Of a DNA stretch of 64,000 nt, positions 10,719 through 23,149 are shown in pieces (position 1 is the stretch's first letter; every line of letters begins with the position of its first letter). The notes under the pieces were generated by a model. The model had not been told where the DNA came from. It worked only from the letters and a program-made list of their open reading frames with translations, and did no database searches. This DNA comes from Serripes groenlandicus (taxonomy: Eukaryota; Mollusca; Bivalvia; Cardiida; Cardiidae). The stretch covers positions 912,501-976,500 of the forward strand of contig JASEVX010000034.1 in assembly GCA_031761405.1 (NCBI GenBank), given 5' to 3'. The translations under genes were made by a program, and so were the position numbers.

Positions 10719-13700
10719 TCACACCATTTTAGTGATAGTCTCTAATGCTGATTTCACACTTTTCGATGATGGATGGTCTTCACCCAGGAAATTCACATGG
10801 ACCTTGTAGGATTCTTCCATCTGATATTTACTCTTAGCAAAGTGATTGTTTGCAAGATAAAATGTTCCCAGATTGTACCTGTAAAACGCAATATTTGATC
10901 TATATACATGCACTGCTACCTTCTATGGTACATATATCATGATCCTGTGCATGGGAAAAGGTACAAGCTGACTTTTGGGAACAGTGTAAATCAAGATCAG
11001 CCTATGCATACATATACTCTGATCTAAATCTCCACTGGTACATATTATTTAGAAAAGCTTGTTTGAAGCTTCGGTCAACTTGTGAAGATTCTTATAAGAC
11101 AGAGCAGATGTACAGGCTGATCCGAACCTACATGTACATCGTTCAGAAATAACAACTTAACCCTTTCCCTCATACGACAATTCTGCAGCAGATGACTTTG
11201 AACGTATTCTGTCAAATAATTGAAAATCTCTATGATTGAATGGATAACCTATGACTTAAAGTTGAAAACATTGTGAAAAAAGGAGAAATTGCTCATTTTG
11301 AGCAATTTCTTCTTTTGTCACTATGTTTTCAAAAAGCCGTCTGCTGCAGAGGCGTCAGAAAGCGTCTATATGAGGGAAAGGGTTAATGTACCTTTTCCAT
11401 GCACTGACTCATATTATGTTTGTTTCTAAAGAATTTATATTAAAACTTTCCATCATGCAGAGGCATTTTCAAAACATTATGGCAAAAGGAGAAATTGCTC
11501 ATGATGAACAATTTCTCATTTCACAACAGTGTTTCAATTTATTTCGATTATTATACCTTCACTAATTTTGTAGAGATTTTACATATTTTTGACTAGATGT
11601 AAAATCATGTTTCAAAGTTGCATACTGCAGCAAATATGTTGTGTGTGGGAAAAGGTTAAATAAAGAAAAATTTGATCAGTTGAAAATGATGCCACAAATC
11701 ACAGGGAAAGTTAGTGACCTTTATTTTTGAACAACACATAAGGCAGATTGGTATCAAAACTGTTTTCACTGATCAGATATATTTATATTTGCAAAGTTTT
11801 AACTACAATTCTAAATGAAATCTTACTCATAAAATGGAATAGACAACAATGTACAAGATCTCTTTGTTTGATACTTACCCCCCAAATATAAAACCAGATA
11901 AAAAAAGAAGTGAAAACACTGTGACAAAAGGAGAAATAGCTCATTTTGAGAAATTTCACCGTTTTTCACAATTATTTTAACGTTTGTCTGCTGCAGAGGC
12001 GTCTGTATGTGCAAAAAGGTTAATAAAGAATTTGATCTAATTTTTGAATGGTTTGTTTGTGGATCAAGGATCTGAATTTCAGATGTGTGAAATAAATCAT
12101 TCAGTCCTTTCGTCATTAAGGATGGATTTCTCACCACATACATACTCATACACACTAACAAAATGGAAATCTCAATCTATGAAAGTACAATTACAGAGTT
12201 GAAGGCATTGTTACAAAAGGAGAAATATCTCATTATGAGCCATACTGCTTTTCAAAAGTCGCCTGCTGTATCATGCTTAAGGGTCCAATTACCTAATTGT
12301 TCCTGTGCCAAGATAGTTAGGTCCAAACGTCTCCAGAATAATCATTAGGGCTGTCTCGTATAATTTTCCTGCCATTTCATCATTTTTGTCATCATAGACG
12401 AGGGCGATTTCATTAAGGACTGTGGCCATTCTGGGATGACTGTTTCCGACTTCACCCCTCGTGACTTTAAGATCCTGTAGATAATATCCAAGGGCTTCAT
12501 CCAGTCGTCCTTGTTTGTAACTGAGTTGCCCTAGCTGAAAACAGAAACAGTAGTTCAAAACCTTTTCCCAAAAACAGAAGCTTTTTGACGCCTTTGCAAC
12601 AGATGACTTTTGAAAACATTGTGGCAAATGGTGAAATAACTCATAATGAGTAATATCTCCATTTGTCACAATGTTTTCAACTCTATTCAATGTTTCATTT
12701 CAAGGGATTTTCAATATTATTGCATATATTTTTTTAAAAGTTAGTTGCTGCAGGTCTGAAAGGGCTAAACCGTTTAGCTTAGGTGCGTTTTTACGAGATG
12801 GCCAAAAGCAAAGTAAGAGCAGGTGTGCAGAAATCTATTTTGGAAATTGAGCTAAAATTGACTTATTAGATTTCGAGAATCTGTGCTAATAATGCTTCTG
12901 GTACGACTTTGCAGCAAACGACTGTGAAAATATTATGGCAAAAGAATAAATTGCTCATGAACTGCACTTTTAGTTGAGCTAAAAATGGCTATTAAATTTT
13001 AAGCAATCTTATTTTTCCTGAATGTTTCAAAAGTTGTAGACTGCAAATGACATCGAAAAACATCTGCAGCAAGTAAAGCACGAAATATTAACCCTTTCAC
13101 ACAAACAGACGCCATGCAGCAGACAACTTTTAAACATATTGTGACAATAAGAAGAAATTGCTCAAAAAAAGACATTTCAACTTTTGCCAGAACGTTTTTA
13201 ACTTTTTTCAGTAATTATTCCTTCATTTATAGAGGTTTTACATATTGTTTTCTAGATCTGCTGCGGATTTGTTGTATGTAAAAAAGGGTTAGAGAAATCA
13301 CTAACCTGTGTGAAGATGGCTGCCACATAATGATGCCTCTTTCCCAAAACCTCAGTGGAGAGTTCTAGAGCCTTAGTCATGAGTGACTTAGCTTCCGGCA
13401 TCTTCTCCTTCATGATATAGACAACAGCCAGACCCAATAACCCATGGCACAGCTGTGTAATACAACATAGAGAATTTAACCCCGTCCCACATGGCACAGC
13501 TGTGTAATACAACATAGATAATTTAACCCATCCCACATGGCACAGCTGTGTAATACAACATAGAGAATTTAACCCCGTCCCACATGGCACAGCTGTGTAA
13601 TACAATATAGAGAATAATCCCCGTTCCCACATGGCACAGCTGTGTAATACAACATAGAGAATTTAACCCATCCCACATGGCATAGCTGTGTAATACAACA

Positions 13701-16700
13701 TAGAGAATTTAACCCTGTCCCACATGGCATAGCTGTGTAATACAATATAGAGAATTAAACCCCGTTCCCACATGGCACAGCTGTGTAATACAACATAGAG
13801 AATTTAACCCCGTCCCACATGGCACAGCTGTGTAATACAACATAGAGAATTTAACCCCGTCCCAAATGGCATAGCTGTGTAATACAATATAGAGAATTGA
13901 ACCCAGTCCCACACATGGCACAGCTGTGTAATACAATATAGAGAATGAAACCCCGTCCCACATGGCACAGCTGTGTAATTCAACATAGATAATTTAACCC
14001 CGTCCAACACATGGCACAGCTGTGTAATACATCATAGAGAATTAAACCTGTCCCACATGGCACAGCTGTGTAATACAACATAGAGAATTTAACCCCGTCC
14101 CTAATGGCATAGCTGTGTAATACAATATAGAGAATTAAACCCAGTCCCACACATGGCACAGCTCTGTAATACATCATAGATAATTAAACCTGTCCCACAT
14201 GGCACAGCTGTGTAGTACAATATAGAGAATAAAACCCCGTCCCACATGGCACAGCTGTGTAATACAATATAGAGAATTAAACCCCGTCCCACATGGCACA
14301 GCTGTGTAATTCAACATAGAGAATTTAACCCCGTCCCAAATGGCATAGCTGTGTAATACAACATAGAGAATTTAACCCCGTCCCACATGGCACAGCTGTG
14401 TAATACATCATAGAGAATTAAACCCTGTTCCCACATGGCACAGCTGTGTAATACAACATAGAGAATTAAACCCCGTTCCCACATGGCACAGCTGTGTAAT
14501 ACAACATAGAGAATTAAACCCCGTTCCCACATGGCACAGCTGTGTAATACAACATAGAGATTTAAACCCCGTCCCACATGGCACAGCTGTGTAATACAAC
14601 ATAGAGAATTTAACCCCGTCCCACATGGCACAGCTGTGTAATACAACATAGAGAATTAAACCCCGTTCCCACATGGCACAGCTGTGTAATACAACATAGA
14701 GAATTTAACCCCATCCCACATGGCACAGCTGTGTAATACAACATAGAGAATTAAACCCCGTTCCCACATGGCACAGCTGTGTAATACAACATAGAGAGTT
14801 AAACCCCTTCCCACATGGCATAGCTGTGTAATACAACATAGAGAATTAAATCCCGTCCCACATGGCACAGCTGTGTAATACAATATAGAGAATTATACCC
14901 CATCCCACATGGCATAGCTGTGTAATACAACATAGAGAATTAAATCCCGTCCCACATGGCACAGCTGTGTAATACAACATAGAGAATTATACCCCATCCC
15001 ACATGGCATAGCTGTGTAATACAACATAGAGAATTAAACCCCGTCCCACATGGCACAGCAGTGTAATACAATATAGAGAATTTAACCCCGTCCCACATGG
15101 CACAGCTTTGTAATACAACATAGAGAATTTAACACTGTCCCACATGCAGATACATTTTTCACGCATCTCATATCCAACAATCTGTCTTCTCCGGTTTCAC
15201 TCAATAACTTTTATCGATATTTCACCTAATCGATCGCCGGAGTTTCTTATCTTTCGGCAGTTTACGAAGATCACCGACGCAATTCGTAGGGGTCATAAAT
15301 CATAAATCATCAGGGTAATTCAAACGGATTTAGCAGTTTTAATCTTGGTAGGTTAACGGTTTTATTATAGGGATATGCTATATTTAAAAGAGCATAGCAA
15401 AATTTGTGTTTTACGTTTTAATATAAAATCAAGTTTAAAATTGATTTTTCATAAAAAAATAACCATTAATTTAATTTAAAAAAAGCCGAAGCATGAATTT
15501 ATAATAAAGTGTTTAATAAAAAGTATAATCCGAGCAGTTTTACTTTGGTCATTAAAAAACATAGAGATTCACTTAGGGCTGACTTCAGCCACCAATATAA
15601 AACTGAAAGTCGCTATATATATAAAAAAAATCAAAAATGATAATGTAAGATTTTTAACTTCTCAGCTTAATATGCAGATTTTAGCTATTTTGTATACGAA
15701 GATCAGAACCCATACTTCATAAGTTCAAATTATATTTGGATTTGCTTTGAAAATAAAATCAATCCAACCTGTATCAAAATAAACAATACAGAAAATCCAT
15801 TATTCAGAAATGATATTAAACATTTTCATGAAACTGATAACAATAATAATAAATATTATGTCGTAACTTTTAATTTAATCTATATTAAGTCACGCTGATA
15901 ATAACAAATGGCAGAAAATGTCAATCCTGGTTTTTATGACCCAATTAACTTATAAAACGCCCGGGGTAGTGTCTATTAGAGCATTACAGATTAACCTGAA
16001 TACACACATTTGACACTTATAATAATACATTAAAATTGAGATGATGTTTTGAAAAACAGCATCATAATTACAAAAACGGTATCCATTGAGAGTTGTCATA
16101 AACAGTATTAAAAAAAAAGAAAATACTTTTTATAGTTTTAATTAACTTTTTAGAAATAATAGTGTGTTAATAACAAAAGGGTTATCTTAATAACACAAAT
16201 TGTGTTTCCTTAATTTTGTTCACATTTTATATAAAAATTACAAGAAGCTGGCATATTTTTATTGCAAAAAGGTAGCAATTAAAATGTTTTTGTTTGTATA
16301 TTATGAAAACAGTTTTTACCGCATTTCCGTTTGCACATAAATATTGTCAACATACATAAACACTGTGTGAACAATAAAGTGTATAAATCTAAGATGATTT
16401 TAGTAAAGTTAATAACATTTGTGTAGATTACATGATCTTTTTTTTTTTTTTTTTATTACGCATCAAACGTATGTATTTAACAGTTTTTGGTCAGTATTAT
16501 TTCCATAACCAACATCGGATAATCAATCCTAGTGAGATTGACAACGTATCATGTATACTTTTTTTTCGCTGATACTCAAAATGAATTATTATTCCTATTC
16601 TTTTAACCCATTTAAATATGACAAATACATAATTGGCCTTAATTTACAGGTAATAATTCTGTCAACGGCGGGCTATTATTTAATAATATTCATATTGTTA

Positions 16701-19700
16701 TTGCGCGAGGATAAAAAATATTTGATTTAAATTTAACTCTTAATTCAATTCTTAATTATCCAGATATTTAAAACCTGCCCTGAAAGAATAAGATTTTATT
16801 GCCCTGCAATAAAACATCGAAGTCATAAAACCAGTAGCGGTGAAATCCGATTAACTTCGTAAGTTTCCGCTACTGTTTGACGGACTCCACCGAACACAAA
16901 AAATACTTACATGTTGTTTGACAAAAGCATTAATTCCCCCGCCTAAATCTTTCTTAATTTCATAAAAAATGATATCCTTCTTTAAACAAATGAATATACT
17001 TTACGAATGTGAATGCGAACTTATAAAAAGTTTAAAGGAAAACAAGTTATAACTAATTAACCAACGAAATTTGATGGCAATTTCTGTGTAATTATCAAAA
17101 ATCATATGTAATTCAATAGGAATATAGGGTCACCTAATGTTTATATAAATTCCCCCACCTAAATTTTATTTCTAATTAAAGCAAATTACATAATTGAAAT
17201 CGAGAGATTTTGTTCTTTCCAAATATGAATGCGAACTTAAAATATAATAAACATTAAGAAAGTTATGCCCACATTTGTTACACTGCCCTTCTTATTTCTA
17301 TATAGCCGATTATCGACTTTTAACTGATTGGTAGAAGACAAATTGCTGCATATGTGTAGAAGACAACTTTTTAAAACATTGTGACAAAAAAGGAGAAATT
17401 TCGACATTGTGACAAAAAAGGAGAAATTTCGACTTTTGCCACAATTTGTTCTACTCTAATCAATCATTCATAGAGATTTACCAAATTTTTGGCTAAGTGT
17501 TTTCAAAGTCATCTGCTGCAGATTTATTATATGTTGGAAAGGGTTAATGAACAAATCTGAACTATTTGAATTCTTACTGCCTCTGTTAAGTGTTCCTATT
17601 ATATTCCTCAGATGCTTCCAGTTTAATGAGTAAAATAGGCATATTTGGCAATCAAATTGAGTAATCAACAAGAACGCTGTGGAGCGAACTCCAACGGTTG
17701 TCTTTTTTCTCTATGTCGAATAAGGGGCATAACTGAGTAAAAACTAATGCCAGAGTTATGATAATTGGTTTTTACATGTGTATTGTCTTGAGTAACATGT
17801 GTACCAAGTTTCATTTGAAAGTGATTGACATTTTTTGAGTTATGGGCAAGGTTAAATTTAGCATGAATAATTTTTAAAGCCTGAGTTATGTGACCTGGTA
17901 TATACATGCATATTGTCTCCAGTAAAATTTGTACCTAGTTTCATGTGAAATGGTATTTGAGTTATGAGGTAAGGTTAAAGTTTTGGGACGACGCCGACTA
18001 CACCAAGGGTATCACAATAGACGAGCTATTAATATGATGAGAAAGTAACATTCAATTAATGTTACTGTGAAATTCAAAACAGATTCTATCAGAGGACAAA
18101 CAGTTTTTATGTGAAAGTGAAAAAGATATTAGTTGGTATTATTTATTATATACATGTAACAAATCTAAAGTAAGCATCACACAAAGATAACTATTGTCCA
18201 AGGTCACTTTACCTGTACCGCGATATACACTTGCCAGTTCTTGTAAACTCTGAAATGGATTTATAATTATACAGATTTAATATCACAAGAAACATTTGAT
18301 ATGCAAAGATTTATTCAATATTTTGGTGCTGCAACGCTTCAAGAAAATATGTTGGAAAAAAAAGAATTTCAGCTCTTTTCCTCTTAAATAATTATTTTCT
18401 ACTTTGTCTTTAAATGTGTTATTTTTCCTTTTATTCAGCAATGTTTTCAAAACCTGCCAGCAGCTAATCATTTGATTATTTTAGACAGAAATCTTTTTGG
18501 TTTAAACTGATTTATTTTACATTGATTGCAAAACAAGCTTTCAGCTTATATTAAACATGCTCATGTCTGTTTCCAGAAAGCTTAACCAGTACTTGCGCCG
18601 TTAGTGTGGAAAAAACCAAAAGTCAGAACCCGCTCATCACAGGATTAAACCTGGGACCGTTGGTACAAGAGGTTGACGCTCTACCGCTGCACCACTGTCT
18701 TCCTCAAATATGTTTAGATGGATTACATGAATGGTAAGCCACTTTCAACAATATTTCAGGATATCGCAGGAGTCTTCTGTAGTAACCCTCTCCCAATTGC
18801 AGTGGCTTTCTTATGCCTATTAAGCAGGATGATTTTTGAAGCAGGATGATTTTTGAAGCAGGATGATTTTTGAAATCTTTCCGGTAAAAGGAGAAAATAA
18901 TCCATAATTATACTTTCATTTATATGGATTTTCCATATGTTTGCCAAGAAATTTTCAAAGCTGTCTGCTGCAGATTTGTTGTATGTGGGAAAAGTTTAAA
19001 TTACCAGTTCTTGAAGTTATAAAATTATGCATCAGTTGTAATACCATTCAAGCAATCATGAGAGCAAATGAGGGAAGCTAGAATTCTTTTTTCTCTCTCT
19101 CTCTCTCGGTACTACCTATATCTGGGTCACAGTCTTGTCTCCCACTCTCGAATCAAACGTTTAACTATTAAAATACCAAAAGTCCAGGGTTCGAAATTAG
19201 CAGTAGCAAGTAGCAAATTTTCTACTTAAAATGAGAACTTGACATAAGCCCCAAAAATGCAAAAGCAAAAACAAAACAAAAACGGACCAGTTTCCTTGTT
19301 GCTCAATGTTTCTATCCTATCTGTGCGTAATCAAGTTAAATTACACACACTTATATCAATGTGTTCAAACAAACAAATTGTCGAGTTGATTGGTCTACAA
19401 AAAACATTACATCAGACAATAAGAATTCCACCAACCGTTTTAGTAAATGCATATTAATAATTGATTTGTCACAAGTAAACTAAAGTCTTAAGATAAAATA
19501 ATTTAAAGGCATAAGCATGCTTATGTAATTTATCTTACTAAATTAAATGCTACCTGAAAGATCAATTTGCTACCTACTTTCAAAGCAGGTAACAAGTACT
19601 CGCTACCTGCCAAAAAAGTTAATTCCGAACACTGACCAAGACTATATATAACATAAGACACAAACCTTGATGACGTCAGGGTGCTTATCCTGTATTTGTA

Positions 19701-20477
19701 ACTCAGCGTAACATGGTGAAATACTATAGTCCCGTGTGACTCCCCATAGTTCACTTCCAAATGTTTGATTAAGGTAATATACACTGTCTTAGCTGCTTCC
19801 AGCAATCCAACAGATGAGAGGAATTTTCCTAAATTGCTGTTGGGAAAAAAGGAAAAATAAATACTGTAAATGCAAACAATTTTCAGATGGTTTTGACAAA
19901 TAAGCAACTTTTAAGACTCTTCCAAACTGAAAAACCACCCGAAAAAGAAAATTCTGATCAATGAAAGAATTTTTTGAGACAGAGTAGTGTACATTGAGGG
20001 AAAAGCAGAAATTTTGCATCACCAGCATTTCTGCCTTACTCACAAAATCTTACAAAACGTCAACTGTTAGTTACTAAAGTTAGTTCAAGAGTTTTATTTA
20101 AATTGTTATTAATTTTGTTCCTGATATGCTATTTCTAATGCACTGACTTAAGACAGAGTAATAACATATACGTGTATTTAACTATAGAAAAAAATGGTAA
20201 AAATCTATTTGAAAAAGATATGAAAACATTGATGGAAAAGGAGAATTGGCAAATTTGAGCAATTCAGTTCTCCTTTTCCCAAAGTGTTTTTTGAAAGTCA
20301 TCTATTGCTATTGGCATCAAACATCATCTATGAGAGGGAAAGGTAAATTAATTGGGTATGAAGGTTAACCTACCTGTTTAATGTGCAGTAATACTCTGGA
20401 CTTTTCTGAATATCCGTCATAGACACTTTCTCTAACTCTCCCAAATAAGCTTTTTCTGCCAAACTAAACTCTCCCAC
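10719..20477 (-). CDS. TPR-repeat protein, kinesin-light-chain/nephrocystin-3-like (partial, 5' end not seen)
   Basis: Exons on the minus strand: 20374-20477, 19666-19836, 18213-18249, 13306-13452, 12293-12534 and 10719-10878 (TGA stop at 10719). Each is bounded by AG and GT. The peptides are tetratricopeptide repeats of the KLC/NPHP3 kind: 'NLGKFLSSVGLLEAAKTVYI', 'SLQELASVYRG', 'LGQLSYKQGRLDEALGYYLQ', 'KLYETALMIILETFG', then across the last splice 'YNLGTFYLANNHFAKSKYQM' and 'GEDHPSS' near the C-terminus. Such repeats are protein-interaction scaffolds; the partner is unknown. Phases agree at 20374/19836, 13306/12534 and 12293/10878. They do not agree around the 37-bp exon at 18213-18249, and the end of exon 19666-19836 changes frame, so an exon may be missing or the copy may be damaged. 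Upstream exons beyond 20477 were not found. Introns carry many MITEs and the 47-bp minisatellite. Confidence 0.72.
11157..11386. mobile_element. Best MITE copy; family reference (CCCTTTCCC ends, TTAA flanks)
   Basis: A 230-bp copy starting ttaaccctttccctcatacg and ending 'tatatgagggaaagggttaa', so the terminal inverted repeat is about 12 bp and is bounded by TTAA. The centre is a palindrome, 'gagaaattgctcattttgag' then 'caatttcttctttt'. Conserved subterminal blocks are 'gcagcagacgac' and 'gtctgctgcag'. There is no ORF. TTAA flanks are the target preference of piggyBac-superfamily transposons; that link is inference. At least 20 copies or fragments occur in this window, most densely in the TPR gene. 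Confidence 0.8.
11455..11659. mobile_element. MITE copy, CCCTTTCCC family (one end decayed)
   Basis: Contains 'ggcaaaaggagaaattgctc', the complementary 'gaacaatttctca' and the end 'tgtgtgtgggaaaaggttaa'. It follows the copy at 11157-11386 almost directly. Confidence 0.65.
11905..12025. mobile_element. MITE copy, shortened
   Basis: Has the central 'gtgacaaaaggagaaatagc' block and the end 'gtctgtatgtgcaaaaaggt'. It lies in the last TPR-gene intron. Confidence 0.55.
12555..12770. mobile_element. MITE copy next to a TPR exon
   Basis: The copy begins with 'aaaaccttttcccaaaaaca', about 20 bases from the exon start at 12534, and carries 'gaaataactcataatgagta'. The far end is decayed ('gaaagggctaa'). 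It is the intron sequence just upstream of the 3' splice site of exon 12293-12534. Confidence 0.6.
13088..13291. mobile_element. MITE copy 14 bp from a TPR splice donor
   Basis: Starts ttaaccctttcacacaaaca and ends 'gtatgtaaaaaagggtta'. The splice donor of exon 13306-13452 lies at 13305-13304, so the MITE end is almost at the exon boundary. Confidence 0.65.
13440..15140. repeat. Minisatellite, 47-bp unit, about 36 copies
   Basis: The unit is acatggcacagctgtgtaat, acaacatagagaatttaacc, ccgtccc, with small length variants (cccgttccc, cccagtcccacac). On the minus strand each unit reads 'tctatgttgtattacacag' followed by 'ctgtgccatg', which has the form of a 3' splice site. The array ends exactly where the TPR exon 13306-13452 begins: its first 11 bases (CTGTGCCATGG) are part of the repeat unit. 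The open frames reading repeated 'YYTAVPCGTGLNSLCCITQL' are translation of the satellite, not genes. Confidence 0.95.
15150..17330. other. AT-rich stretch without recognised features
   Basis: About 2.2 kb of strongly AT-rich intronic sequence of the TPR gene. I see no exon, tandem repeat or transposon end. A T run lies at about 16439-16454. A missing TPR exon could hide here, but none was identified. Confidence 0.5.
17340..17548. mobile_element. MITE copy with internal duplication
   Basis: The right end is 'tatatgttggaaagggttaa'. The central segment 'cattgtgacaaaaaaggaga' is present twice in tandem (17377-17439), a local duplication not seen in other copies. Confidence 0.6.
17668..18030 (+). 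mobile_element. Non-autonomous repeat, family C
   Basis: Begins 'aacaagaacgctgtggagcg' and ends 'gacgccgactacaccaaggg' then 'tatcacaata', related to 8868-9117. Two internal units share 'gtgtaccaagtttcatttga' or a close variant. No ORF. Confidence 0.55.
18540..18705 (-). mobile_element. tRNA-derived SINE, reverse orientation
   Basis: The minus strand has 'gtgcagcggtagagcgtcaa' (A-box-like) and a B-box-like 'ccaggtttaatcctgtg'. The rest, including 'taaccagtacttgcgccgtt' on the plus strand, matches the SINE at 23250-23450. Confidence 0.6.
18820..19000. mobile_element. MITE copy with triplicated segment
   Basis: The right end is 'gttgtatgtgggaaaagttt' plus aaa. The left part contains three tandem copies of 'gcaggatgatttttgaa' (about 18822-18874). 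Confidence 0.55.
20215..20346. mobile_element. MITE copy, partial
   Basis: Central palindrome 'ggagaattggcaaatttgag' with 'caattcagttctccttttcc', ending 'ctatgagagggaaaggtaaa'. It is 28 bases from the donor end of TPR exon 20374-20477. Confidence 0.55.
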
Positions 20478-20537
20478 CTACAAAATAGATACAGTTGTAT
20501 TACATTTATCGACACCTACAAAGTGAAACAAATGACT

Positions 20538-20730
20538 TTAACCCTTTCCCACATATGACAAATCTGCAGCAGACAACTTTAAAAAATCTAGACAGAAATA
20601 TAGAAAAAATTATTATTGAATAGAGTTGAAATCATTGTGGTAATGAGCAATTTCTCCTTTTGCCACTATGATTTCAAAAGTCGTCTGCTTCCTAGGCATC
20701 ATAATGCGTCTACAACTGGGAAAGGGTTAA
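20538..20730. mobile_element. MITE copy with TTAA at both ends
   Basis: Starts ttaaccctttcccacatatg and ends 'tacaactgggaaagggttaa'. It lies 60 bases upstream of TPR exon 20374-20477. Confidence 0.75.
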
Positions 20731-22840
20731 GTTAAACAATATTGTTGGAAAAAGGAGAAATTGCTCATTATGAATAATTTCTCCTTTCTCATAATGTTTC
20801 TCGGAAGTTTCAAAATAATACAAACATTTATACAGATATTACACACTTGTCATTAGACCCATACAATTTGGATGTGAAACGTATTTTACAAGCAAGTTAA
20901 TCTTTTCCCAGATGACTTTAAAAAACATCAAAATCTCTATAAATGAAAGTTTTATCATTGAATAGAGATAAAAACATTTTATCAATTATTCATTTTGTCC
21001 CAATGTTTTCCAAAGTAGTCTGCTTCAAGCATTCAAACATGTCTAAATGTGGGAAAGAGCCTTTCAAGTAAGAATATCCTTAAACCCATTCTTTCATAAC
21101 GTTACTTCTAGTCATAATGCAATACGTTATTTTTAAAAAACATTACAAGAGCACCATGATGGTTTTACATGTATATCGTTAACTCACTTAAAAGATCTTA
21201 AATAGTTTTCAGTTTTCATACTGTATACAAATATGGAAATGAGCTCAACCGCTCTTGGTGGCTATTTTTCTCATCAGATCGGAATGATTTGAACAAACTT
21301 GGTTAGAGATTCACCAAAGAAACATTTGTGTCAAGGTATTTTCAAAGTGAGCAAGTATTTTTAAATAAGACCCTTTCCCTCATATAGACGTTTTCTGACG
21401 CCTCTGCAGCAGACGGCTTTTTGAAAACATAGTGACAAAAGAAGAACCAATAGGTTCTGAGAGTTTACATCAAGCGCGTATGGACATACACAAAACAAAC
21501 ACATGCAAAAGGATTGTTTACGTGTAGCTTAATTCCTTACCTACGCATCCATGCCTCGATATGACATATCACAGCACGAAAAATGAGAAATACAGGCTTG
21601 AAATGCCTTGGGTAGTCAATTTAAAGCCAACAAAGAGGTTTTCAGACGTTTTATCAAATGCTTACGGTCAGCAGAAAAGTCAAAGAAACACAACATGTAA
21701 AAGGAGCATGTATATATGTTAATATCGCAGCACGTACACGCGAGAAATACGTAATTGAAGTTCCTTTAGTCAAACAATAAGCAAACACTTGCATTGCACC
21801 CGCCGCAATTACATGTTTTGCCTCTAACGGACGCAAAAATGATCATACGCTTAAATATATGCAGATATAATCCGTAAAAACAACACTGAGGCACCTTCCG
21901 ACACCCAAAACTGTCAGAAAGAGGCTAAAATAGGTACCAAAGGGTATACATAAGTTCGAGCTTTCCGGACCCTTAAACCCGTAGCCAGGGAAAGATGTAT
22001 ATATGTAATTGATAGGTATAGAACAGATATTGAAAGACAGCTATAAAACATTTCTTAAAACTTCTTTTTTTGTGTAGAAATTTGCCTCTAAACAAAACAG
22101 GAATTTGTTGGGACCTAGGTTTGAACCCTAATAACGGCTGCTGTGCAAAAGACCTTGGGGTGACCAACTTGATTTATACCTTATGTTTAATGAGTCATCA
22201 AATGCTGTTGGTCGCCTGCAATTTTGCTGTTGTCCATGTCCGTATAGAGCTTTAAGACCAGAAATAGTGTTAGGGACATGGGGGCCACAAACGTTATCAT
22301 TATGCAATATGGAAAAATGACTTTATTTCATTATATGGGCATAAATGACCGAGATTGAACCATGAGGGCTTGTCAGTGCGCAACTTTTGATACTCATATT
22401 GCCGTATTTGTAAATAATTTAAAAATTATTCCGACACATGTCAATATTGGGAACTTGGGGTAAGCAAATGTTTGTATAACGGATAGGTGGTCCAAATCGA
22501 ACATTTTGAACTTTGACCCTTAAATTTGTTTCGGGGTCTGGGTTTGATTGGAAGTCAAGGTCATACATTCCTGACCCCTAGAGGTTACTAAATTTATTAC
22601 GTAATCCGGGGAGGAGTAACTCTTGAAGGCATTCGTGTCCCTAAACGTTGTAACCATATACTGTATAAAAGATGTTACCCCTACTTGGGAAACGTGACGA
22701 ATGTGATTATATTTCATCGAGATATTTTTAGCTACTAAGTTTAAACAAAATCTATCGATAACTTTGGGTTCACCAGGGGATCGAAAATGGTGAGGGACAC
22801 GGGGCCATAAAGGCGTCATTCCCAATATAGTCTGACTCGT
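20731..22840. other. Stretch with MITE remnants only
   Basis: MITE-like pieces lie at 20745-20815, 20895-21058 (ending 'atgtgggaaagagc') and 21368-21448 (starting 'gaccctttccctcatataga', cut off at 'caataggttctg'). The rest shows no exon or repeat I can name. Confidence 0.45.
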
Positions 22841-22844
22841 TATT

Positions 22845-23112
22845 TCGTTAGCGACGCAGGCTGTCAATTTGGGGGGCTATGAGTTCCAACCTAAGCTCGG
22901 CCATCATTCTTTTCAACGTTCGACTATAGACAATGAGACAAGCGGCATTCGTCTTTCACCTATGGAATAAGAGTCCACGGGGTGAGTAGTCAGTTGCTTT
23001 GAAAGACTGTTGAGAAGAGTTCTGGTTCAGAGTAAATCAGGAAACACGTGGGTATGCGAACTTGCCGCGTTGGGATATGATTGGAAAATTCTTGAAGACG
23101 GCGTTAAACCTA
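22845..23112 (+). mobile_element. tRNA-derived SINE
   Basis: The head reads 'gttagcgacgcaggctgtca' with a damaged B box (tatgagttccaacctaagctc), and the tail reads 'acttgccgcgttgggatatg' then 'gaagacggcgttaaac'. It is the same family as 1203-1492. Confidence 0.65.
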
Positions 23113-23149
23113 AAGCAGTAAAATAATATTTGTAAAACAATCATTTATC

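Noticed and set aside
13252..14883. Many overlapping minus-strand open frames of 60-126 residues
   Set aside because: They translate the 47-bp minisatellite in different phases; only the 13306-13452 part is TPR coding sequence.
22520..22867. 115-residue minus-strand frame
   Set aside because: No recognisable domain or exon borders, and it runs into a SINE; not supported as a gene.
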